DNA of 64,000 nt from contig NC_092859.1 in the NCBI RefSeq assembly GCF_032062135.1, forward strand, positions 110,201,626-110,265,625. Direction: 5' to 3'. The stretch comes from Pyxicephalus adspersus. Its lineage: Eukaryota; Chordata; Amphibia; Anura; Pyxicephalidae. Shown here piece by piece: positions 1 through 11,100 of this stretch; within the stretch, counting starts at the first letter, position 1; each line of letters starts with the position of its first letter. The notes beneath the pieces were generated by a model that saw only the letters and a program-made list of their open reading frames with translations, searched no databases and was not told the DNA's origin. Position numbers and translations under genes: made by a program.

Positions 1-2094
1 TTTTCCATGTTGTTTTAAGACAAAAACAATAAATTGTAAATGTTTAAAATTTTAATTGTGACTGTTACAATTATGCACCATAAAAATCCTCAGCATATTT
101 CTGCAAAGGATAATGTATTTAGATAATTGAAATGTTCACCCTATTGACTCAACCCAGTGGTTTTCTACTCCCTTAGTAATTCTCCTGACAAGAGCAGAGT
201 TTCAGATGTCAAACTTCTTTCAAAATCTTTTGAAATTAGAGTAAAATCCTATATATTCTAAAAACAATTGTCTGGTCCAAGTGTTAACATCAGAAACAAG
301 GCAAAATTTATAAAAGACATTGCATAGTACATTACCACTTACATCTCTAGTGCCTTTTTCATTAGTCCTGACATTAACGCAAAGAAGCCCATAAAGCAGA
401 TTTCTGTCCATTACATGGAACGTTAAAAAGCAAATATAACTTTTCAGGGAGGAATTAGTGTTGTGTTGACGATTTTAACACCAGTTTTATTGATGTTGTA
501 AAACCAAAAAAAAAAAGAACCTAAAGTGGATGAGCTCCAGAGAGGCGATCCTCTAGCAATCATTTTTTTTTTTTTAATTTAGTCAACTTGGCAAAGTTAG
601 TATTCGACAGACTATAAAAGCAGTTTAGTAAATGCATCGTTAATGTCTGAATTTAATGTTATGGCTGTGTGATTATAGAGGAATTTAGCAGAATGGCTTT
701 TTTGGTTGTTTAGATTTAGAAGAGCCTTATGCATTTTTATGGTACTGTGATTACAATTATTGTAATTAAATTGTACTGCGTCACCTTAAAATTTATTGAA
801 TTTAAAAAAATATTTGCAAGTAACACACATTTATAAAGGTATCTACACAATTCTAAGTTTATGACACAGACCCTTTGGGCTCAGTACAATGAATTGTTTT
901 CATTTTCAGTCTTGATGATGAAAATTGGAGATTGTAAATACAGTGATGATTGTTTTCCTAAAGCTTATGTCAAAAAATTATTCTGCTTCAATTAAATCAT
1001 GTTCCTATGAACCTTATAGTACAGTATATGATAATTAAATATTTGGTGCATTACCTGTGTAAAACAATTCCAACCCACATAATACATTGGTTTTCTGGTA
1101 GAGAGGAAAATTCAAAGCAGAACTATTGTTACACAAAAAAGACAGATCGGACAGGTTCATTATTGCAGAAGGAACACAAAGTGTCCAATCTGCCATAAAT
1201 CACATTTACGTACATAATTTCTGCCTTCAATGCTGGGATGTGGCAGGTTTCCCAATATCCCATTAGGATTGCTAGAACTGAACCAACTCCCAGTAATTTC
1301 ACCCCAGCCCAACCAATCAAGGTGGCTAAAGTTTGTGGGCAAAAGAAAGAAGGTTGTGGCACCTGATACCCAATGGGAACAGGTGAGTGTTTAAAAATAG
1401 AGATCAGGCAGGTAAGGTTATTTAATTGTAAAAGGGAGCAATTGCCTCAGCCTGATCGCAATTTTTGTTTTTCAAAAGAGGTAATATTCACTTTATAGTC
1501 TAACTAAGCCCATCATTTAACAAGGTAAATTCTAAAGCAATCCTATTGATTGGTTTAAACTTTAAGTATTATTCAAACACTCATTAGGTAGCTGTGTTTG
1601 CTTGTGCCTGTGTACCTGTTGACACAGCCAGTACTTCTTGTGCCTTATGGTAATAAATGAGGTCCTACAATTTCTTACCACATACTTTCTGTGAATACAA
1701 TTGCTGCCTCAAAATGAAGAGACATTTCTTCTTCTGTAATACAGGGATGTTGTGAAATATAGTCTGGCATCTACTGTTCCTTCTACTTTAGGAGTCAAAT
1801 GGTCAAACCTGATTGGCCTCTATCCATTCAGAGATGAGATGTAGTGCATTGTGCAAGCACATTACACAGATAGTCTGTCCACAGCTGTTATGTATTGTTT
1901 ATATTTTCCTATCAATGTCAATACTACTTGCCTTATTCAATTTAGGGTTTAATTGAAGTTTAATACTTGTAAAAAAAATGGTCCCTGAGTCATATGATAT
2001 TGTCATTCATTTAATCCTATACATGATTTACCTAAAGAACATAATTGTAATGCAACAATTTCCACTAATATGGAATTTGTATTATTTTTTTCAG
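1..2094 (+). other. SFMBT2 intron sequence (upstream exons outside window)
   Basis: AT-rich sequence with no recognisable coding exon, RNA gene or clear transposon. The short open frames in it carry no family signature. The acceptor at 2092-2094 closes this intron. Confidence 0.6.
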
Positions 2095-2171
2095 ATTGCC
2101 ATCCTCAGTGCCTGTGGAGAAAATACCTCATGATCCTTGTCCGTTTCCTCAAAGTGATACCTATACAACAG
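2095..2171 (+). CDS. SFMBT2: SFMBT2 exon: linker before the SLED domain
   Basis: Preceded by a T-rich tract ending TTTTTTCAG and followed by GTACAA. The first base completes a codon from an upstream exon outside the window. The reading is [20 protein letters not shown], a proline-rich linker between the MBT block and the SLED domain. It ends with a split glycine codon (G/GA) completed by the next exon. The following intron is only 249 bp. No earlier coding exon could be found in 1-2094. Confidence 0.88.
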
Positions 2172-5100
2172 GTACAACAATATTTGCACTTGCTGTTTTC
2201 CCTACAGTATATATATATATCAATTGAGACTTCACTTAAGTCTCCACAATATGAATATGAGACGTTGGACTTGAGTGGGCACATCTCATGAGATTGCACA
2301 CAGTCTTGTTTTTTTAAATGGTTACATTTTTGGAACATTAAAACAATTCACACGTTGAATGGTAAAATTTGGTTAAATCTCAACATTAAAATATATACTT
2401 TTATTGTTCTTTGTGCCTAGGAGCCAGCAATGGAAAATACTGTTGTCCCAGACTGTATATCAATCATCGTTGCTTTTCAGGACCATATTTAAATAAAGGT
2501 CGGATAGCAGAACTACCTCAGTCAGTGGGTCCTGGGAAGTGTGTGCTGGTTCTGAAAGAGGTACGTTCCTCGGATTTTTTTGGTACAGAAAAGTGTGGGT
2601 CCATGTTCTCACTAGGTGGATTCAATTGTGGTATATATTTCGGTGACCATTGTCTCCTAGATTAGAAAATCATCATCAGAAGAAGTGAAGTTCTATTTTC
2701 CAGTGAAGACACCTGTTTCAGTGACAGTTGTTTAAAATGGAAATTCATCTATCTTTGCAAAGAATTCCTTTCATTTTTGTTTTACTTTTTTTTGCATCTT
2801 CAGTAAAAGGAAGTAAAAGCTCCCCAACAGAACACAGGGAGCAAAATACTAAATGTCAAGTTAACCCTTTCTAATCTATTCAAAAGTAAAAAAAGGATAA
2901 TAGATATTTAATGCATTAGCATGCAAACATTCATAGTGGATGTCCAGCTGTCACTGTTGTTGCTCTCTTTGTGACCATTGGGCAGAATATTCCCAGGGAC
3001 AGTGACTATAACTTCATGAAATAATGGCCGTTCCCCTAACAGAGACCCAGACAGCAATAAAGGGCTGATAAATGTTTAAATTTGTCCCAGATCTTTGCAA
3101 AGCTAAAATAAAATGCTTTGGCTGCTATTTTACTTCAGCAAGTACAATTCCAGAAATTAATACTTGCTGCTTTTTTTGGCACTAGCTACAGAACAGAATA
3201 AAACCAATAAAATTAAATGTTGGATCTCTTGAGATTTTTTGCTGGTATTTTTATTCCTAAAGATGATTTTGTAATTTCTTTAATGTTGTAGATTTTAAAG
3301 GTTAGCAATGTGTTTTGTAAAATGAGGAACTGTTTGCTAGTTAAGGTTCTAAAGCTGTCCAAGGCTGGAGAGGATACACTTTCATCAGTGAAGCTGGGTG
3401 ATCCAGCAAACCTGAAATGGATCTGGTCCAGGTTTGAAAACATTTGCTAACAAGTAGCAAATTACTTTTAAGAAATCTATTCCAGGTTTGCTGGGTCACC
3501 CAGCTTTACTGTTGACAGTGTATCCTCTCTAGTCTTGGAGAGCTTTAATAAATCAGCCTCATAAAAAGTAAAAAGTTTTATGAGACGTACAGCCCTAGGC
3601 TTAGCCATATGTATACCTAGGTTTGTGGGCTGTATTAATGTACCTTTCATGTGCTGTACGCAGAAGGTAAATTTTCTGGCCATTTGTTTATTGCTCATTG
3701 GGAACGATTATTTCTTCTCTATAGCTGAAGAAGTTCTGCTCATATTTAGCCTTTTCTGGCTCCTTCTTCTACCCTCATATGAGGGCTGGGGAGGAAGGGC
3801 CTAGATTATGATGATGGAAATTAGACGCTATGTGTCTCACTACCGTAGCTTTAGCTTCCATTGCACACTGTGAGAACCTTTACCCATGCAATGAAATCAG
3901 AGCAAAATGTTTCAGTACAGGAGAGTTGGGAGAGTTAATATGAAGTGTAAGTTCATATTAGATACAGCGGACACATTTATAACCCTTTTTCAGTTATCAT
4001 TTACTGTACACGAAATTGATGTGTAAAATACAGATTCTACAGCTCATTTTGTTTCAGTAAAACACACATGTTCCCAAGATTTTGTTCTTCAGTATTTGCC
4101 CAATGTTTCTCTGGGCTGACCATTATATGCCCCACAGCAAAGAATTACTCAAAAAATTTAGAGTGTTTTTTTCTTCTTTGTTTAATAAGCTACCAAGGAC
4201 ACCTAATCTGCAAAATGAAAAAAAAAACAGAGGTGTACATGAGCATATTTACCCGTATAATTGACCAGTTTACCTTGAACTGAAAGCAAATGCTTTAAAA
4301 TCCACATGCTTAATGGTTTCAACACTGCATGATGTTAAGAGATTAGTGACCTTACCAGCTCTAAAATAGATCAGGCTGATTTTACATACTGCTTCTTACT
4401 GACTAGAGAAAGGCGAAACTGATAACCCAGAAAAAATCCTTAAATAAACAAGGGTATTTATACTTATAACAAATACAGCAGTTTATCTGACAATAAACAT
4501 TACAATTAAAATGCAATTGTTTTCACTTAAGGCAAAGTATAAAAATAGAAAAATATATTTTAATAGTAAAAAGGTTCTGTTAGTTGAACAACACACCTGT
4601 AGAAGAGTGTTTTGCAATTGAAGATAAAGCATGCAAACAACTTTTTTATTTCTCCAAAATGTCATTTTAAATTTAGAGGTTTTGGTGAATTGCATCAGAG
4701 TTATTAGTGTAAGCAAAATTATGTCTGTTTTCGATAGACTCTTACATAATAGCTCTTTCATTTTTTTCTACAGCTACTAATTCACTATTTATATGTGCAG
4801 GTCCTCAGTATGGTAATTAATGCTGCTTATAAACCTGGACGGGTCTTAAGGGAGCTTCAGCTAGTGGAAGATACATCTTGGAATTTCCAGGAAGAAACTC
4901 TTAAAGCCAAGTAAGCTGACTGGTGATAATAAACATCAGCCCTTCTTGTTATTGCTGCATTAAATAATTTAAACTGTTTTTAGGAATCAATCCTGGGGGA
5001 CGTGTGTGAATATGTATGTATATATATGTATAACAATCCAATGTCCCTACTATGATCATATGTCATTTATACAGTCTAGGGAATTTTGGGGGGAAGCCAA

Positions 5101-8100
5101 TTAACCTCACTGGATGTTTTTGGGATGTGGGAGGAAACCAGAGTGTCCTTAGGAAACTCATGCAGACACAGGAAGAACCTGCAAACTCCATGCAGTGTCC
5201 TGGCTGAGATTCAAACCTGGAACCTAGTGCTGCAAAGGCAGGAGTGCTACCTCTGAGCCACCACGCTGCCTAATCTAAGCCTAATCATACTAAGCCTAAT
5301 ATGGTGGCTTATTATTATCTCCTGGCTTGGGGAAAGTTTTTATTTATAGATGTACATGCTCAACCTTGTGCACTGCTCTCTGTGCCCCAAAGAAGGCTTT
5401 CTCAGATGTACGAGGGGGTGCTGAGAAGTTCCTGGCTTTGCCCAGGAAGAAGAAAGCCAGAGTTATGAAATAACACATTTATTCAACATATTCCCCCCTG
5501 AGACTGATGCACTTGGTACAGCGTAGTTGCAGTTTTTTTAGACTGTTTAAAAAAGAGTCCTTTGGTTGGGCTGCAAACCAGCTCTCAGCATCATTTTTGA
5601 CGTCAGAAATGTCCTCAAAACTTTCAGGTGTTTCTTGAAATTCGAAAGCAATAATAGTCCGAAGGAGCCAGGTCAGGTGAGTAGGGGGGATGGTGGACCA
5701 ATAAGAAACCCAGGATGTTCTGTTTGGATGTGTGCGCAGGTGCATTGTCTTGCAAAAAAAAGGATCCCTTTGGTCAACTTTCCACGGAGTTTCGTCTTAA
5801 TTGCCTTCTTCAGCTGGTCCAGGAGGTTAGCATAATACTGTCGGGGGATACTAGAGCCCTGAGGTAGGTAGTCCACCAACAGAATACCGTCTTTGTCCCA
5901 GAAAACGGACGCCATGACTTTTTTGGCCAATTTCTCGGGTTCTGAACTTCTTCGGCCATGGGGAACCCGCTGTGGCGCCATTCATTTGACTGTTCCTTGG
6001 TTTCAGGATCATACATGTGGAGCTAGGTTTCATCCTCAGTCACTAACCTAGCCAAAAAGTCCTGTGCAGCTTCAAAATGGGCCAAAACGGCTTTGGATAC
6101 TTCAACTCGTTCCTTCTTCTGATCACTGTTCAAACATTTCAGCACCCACTTCGCTGAAAGCTTGTGCATGTCTAGGATAGTGGTGATAACAAACCCAACA
6201 TGCGCCCGTTAGATGTCAAGTGTCTGGGCTATCTTTTTTTGCGGATATTCGCCGGTCACCAATAATCAGCTCATGGACAGCATTGCAGGTTGCGGGGTCA
6301 ATGGAGGTTGGGGGACGCCTACTGCGGCGCAGGGCTTATCTTCAACAATGAAATGCCCAGTCTTGAATTGAGATATACAGGTTTTGACAGTGCTGTAGGA
6401 AGGACACTTCTCCCCCAGTGTTTGTGACATCTCAGTGTGAATTTGCTTTGCTGACTTTTCCTGGAGTAACATAAAAAAACTTCATGACAGCCTGTAACTG
6501 TAGCTTATGCCTTAGTGATCACAGCTTCTCACTAAAAGAAAAAACAGTTTTAAGAATCGCAAAGACCTGATATTTGCACACTTGCATACTAATATATTAG
6601 GCTGTCATATGCCCCCACACTCATTTTTCTATTTCATCTGAAAGGGGGCAAACCTAGGAACTTTTCAGCACCCCCTCGTACATGCACACATTTTTTTACC
6701 TTAAAAGTAATATCCCCCTGCATTAGCATTACTGTAATGCACAGTGGGTTCATTTTGGTGAACATAGTGTTTACAAGTACTTTCATATTGACAATTCCTT
6801 GCATAACGGTTGTAATAGGGAGGGGTGTGTACGGCTGCAAATGAGGTGTTTGTCATATAAATAAGACATAGAACATCCATTCCTTTAGCTCCAAAACAGA
6901 ACAGGTAGTAAACAATGCACACTTTATACATTTGCTTTGACTTCCTAGTCCAGGACATAGACACTATAATTTTACAGTTGTCACCTAAATAGTTAATATG
7001 GTTGTGTGGGATAACATTTGACCAGAACAAATTCCACTCAAAAATTCATCCATTAAAGTTTTGCGGTTACAGAGTGCCTGTGAGAATGTGCCCCCATCTG
7101 CAAAAAACATGCTTTTTCATTGTTTTTATCATTTTGAGCACATGTTGCCAGGGGTCAGGGTGACCTGTGGCAACAACAGTTCCCCACTCAACAATTCGAT
7201 GACAATACCCATGTTCAGGGATTTTCAATTAACTCAACACCTATCATTTTAATATCCTCTCAAAAATGAAAATTGAATTTTGTATCCAATCTTATGTTGC
7301 GAAATATCTCTCCTGTAATTGTTCACATGGATAGCTAATCACACTTGCCATTCTTTATTATCTGGTAGATGTCTCACCTCACAGGGGCACTCAGAATCCT
7401 GGTTGGAGAGGTTGCCTTCACTTTATTGCAGATCCCTTTGCATTTTTGCACACATTCCTCCAAGAAGGGCCTGTCATCTTTTCAGATGAGGAAAAGGAAA
7501 TAGGAAAATTTAACCTTTTTTGCATCTGTACCCAATTTGAGCTCTGTTGCGGGGCTACAGCTGGCACTGATAAATGGCACCTCTGGGTGTATTGGATGCT
7601 GCGTGATTCCTGTTATGTCCATTCATAAAGCATTAGCAACGTAAACATAGAAGGAAACACACAGCACACAGTGAGGGATCGGGTATTGATTACACCTGAA
7701 ATGTTTGACACCAGTGGCAGCCAAAGGAATATTCACCTTATTTTACAGGGTGCCTGTACTTTAACATTTGTAGTTAGCATTAGCGACTGGGTCACTCATG
7801 TGACTTTGAAACATTCCAGTTCTGGCAGATTTCAAAATTAGCACATTAAAGTTTAACAAGAAATTCATTTTAAATATTCATAATTTTGCTGTGGTTAGTG
7901 GAGTCTGGCTCCATTCTTTTGCAACAGTCTTTTGTAAACCTAAAGGGAAATACAGAGAAATGTTCACTAGTTAGGTACATCTAAAAAAAACATGATTCAA
8001 ATCTTGCACTGTTGTTTTGCATGAAAAGATAAAAATATGGGGACTGCCACTGCTGACTTCCTGAAAACGCTTGCTGTTTGGTATTTTTATTGACCTACTG

Positions 8101-11100
8101 CTAAAATAATGTCAGAATTCCTTGTACTGACTTTAAATATTGCTGGCAATATATGCAAATACTGGGGCCAACAAGACTGCCAGTCAACTAGCTTTTGCAG
8201 ATGATATATTTCCTATAAATCTTATTTTTTCTCTGAAAATGGATTTTCTTTTTATATACACAACTAATTATGTTTTAAAACACATACAAACCAAATACAT
8301 TTCTTTATATTCTTTGGCTTTGTTTTAGATGGCACATGCATTTCACCCACTGATAATTATATCTTGTTATACTATGGCAACATTTTGTATATAAAAGTCC
8401 CCAAAGCTGACCACTAGTGATGTGAAACATTATTAATATTTTGTTAATCTCTTATAATATTATTTTATGGTATAACCAAAGCCATTAACAAAAGCTTTCA
8501 TTTTAATACTTTCCCATATAAAGTGTAGCAGGTCATGTGGAGAGAGGGAGGAGGACTTTCATGGACCTTCATTTTAGTAGTAGGCCCACTTGAAGAAGAA
8601 TAGCTAAAAAAAAATAATGTATTTTATTTGTTAATATAGCAGATATTAAAGTTATACATGATGGTGTTTAGCCACTTCCCTTACTTATTCTAACAGTGGG
8701 TGCAGTGTACTTTTTATGGCTACATGTAATATTCTATTTACATCAGTGTTAGTTACTGTAGGACTGATTACAACAGATTGCTGTTATCCCAGTTTATAGC
8801 ATGGATTTACAGAATTTGAAGTATATTAAAAGCATGAAAAGATTTGTGTGCCTGTTTCAGTCTGTTACAGGACAGCAGCATATTCCGAAATGAAATGAAA
8901 TGGAGGCAATCTGCCAAATTATTTCCAAGCAGCTGCTGCCAGTTTTGTTTCTCAAGTACGCAACTGACTTCCTGACTCCAGGAAATGACAATCAGATATT
9001 TCTCTGGATCAATAACCTGCTGAGTATGTCTCTTAGTACTGTGCTCTCAAGTGCTGCTATTCCAGAGACTAAGCCACTCACTGAATTCCACAGGAAACCC
9101 TATGTGGGGATTTATTACATATGGAAGATTGCTTCATTTTTTATATAATAACTGATATATACTATCTGGCAAAAGCATTTTACTACTTTGGTTTACCTAA
9201 AGCCAACATTTTTTTAAAACAGTGGGGAATAATATTAATAAAACAGTGGGGAATTTGCTGTTTCTAAGCAAGGCTGACCTTTAGCCTGCTCATCCTGTCT
9301 GGTTGGCATTGAAATCAGCTAACAAGGGGTGGTGATAAAAGTTGCCTCCATTGCTAAGGTGTCGGCAGAGGACTGTTTCAGCATACAAGGATATTGCCAT
9401 ATACCCTGGGATACCACCATTATCCTCATGGTTAGGTGGGCAAGAATTGGCAGGTAGTGAGTGGAACAGTACAGCGTTAGCACTGGATCATTTATTAATA
9501 TCATGAAAAAATGAGTTCTTAGTCAACTGCTATTCTTTAAAGTAATGCTAATATACTCTTTCTCCCTTCACGTTTCCAGTGGCAAAAATTTAAATGGCTT
9601 ATATGCAAGGCCTTCAAAAAATAAAGCTAGCTGTGATTAAAGTTTTTTGTTTCTATTCTGTTCTGAAACAGTGATTAGCATGGTAGTTGGGACCCATCAA
9701 ATGGGCACCAAAGTCTAATTTTACTCAAGGTGTTGTCAGACTTGAAGCCAATCCCGGCCCCAGGACATTTGCCACTCCCATCTCGTCAGTAGTGGTTGTG
9801 ATGGGAAAGCAACAAAAACACAGACACAAATTGTATTATGGCGAGAAGCAGTTAAAGCGTGTGGTAATGTTTTGATTGCTTTCCTTTGCTTTCCTGTCCC
9901 AATGACAACCACATCCCCCATTCCTGGTGAAGATGTTGGACCAAAAGTGAGGGAAAATTTCCCCAGTTGGGTCACAGACAGAAATACTTGCTAAAAATCA
10001 AATTATAGAGATGATGAGTCATTGAGTAGCTCCTTTTCATAGCTTTCGTTGCTGTACCTGTTCATATTATATTATGCCAACCTGCTGGCTGACATTAGAT
10101 TACGAACAATGGCCATGCTGTGTGATTGTGTCTGCCTTGGTTTAATTAGTTGTGTTTTAATGTTTTTACATTTTTAAAATGTATCTGTTTTTATATGTGT
10201 TGCACAAAATAGCACTCATGTGCCATTATATGAGCACTTCTCAGTGCAGCAATAAATATGCAGCCTGCCTTTGGATAACTGGGAAATAGACAGCTGAATT
10301 AGGGTATGTAGATTACAATCCATTATATTAAGTTTACTATAAGTCTGCTGATTAGTAATAATTCAGTTGCTATGGGTTATTGTACGTTGCACATTGTTAT
10401 GGTTTTTAAAGCTGCCTGACTGGATGAGCCTGTATTTTCAGGATGCTTTTTATGACTTGTTTGTATCACTCATGAATTCCTTGTTAAGATAAGAACTTAG
10501 ATTTGCAGGTGCAGATGTGATGTTCTTAATCTTCAAGAGGTGTTTGCTGATTTTTAAGTGATATACTGTAATCAAGTGATATAATCAAAGAAAATGGGCC
10601 TAGAGTTCCAGAACCAGTTCACTTTCCTATCACCTGTGCTGCCATATGTAATCTTTGTAAAGCAGCCTAGTGATCTGAAATTGAGGGTGCAATTAAGTGA
10701 AATCCTAGTCATATAAAATTAGGCCTCAAGAGAGTTTCCTGCAGGTGTGATTGTAGAGAATCTATGCTCAGCATTGCATGTTTGTTGTCGCCTGCAGATA
10801 CAAGGGAAAAACCTACAGGGCAACTGTGAAGATCGTCCGCACCTCAGACCAAGTGACAGACTTCTGCCGGAAAGTCTGTGTAAAGCTGGAATGTTGTCCC
10901 AATTTGTTTAGTTCACTGCTGGTCACTGATGTGTGCCCAGAAAACTGCTCCATACAGACAAAAACCAAATACAGTGAGTAAAAGACCATGGCTATGCAAT
11001 CACGTAATACAATTCTAACTTAAAGAAGGCTGTTTATTCTTGGTATAGTGTTTAGAATCAATTTATCAATTCCAGCTGTAGGACAGGTGCAATAACGCAA

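Noticed and set aside
9738..9764. A short frame reading LEANPGP, resembling the end of a 2A ribosome-skipping peptide
   Set aside because: The upstream Asp and the rest of the D(V/I)ExNPGP motif are missing, the frame is short and inside an SFMBT2 intron, and nothing around it looks like a polyprotein. Probably chance.
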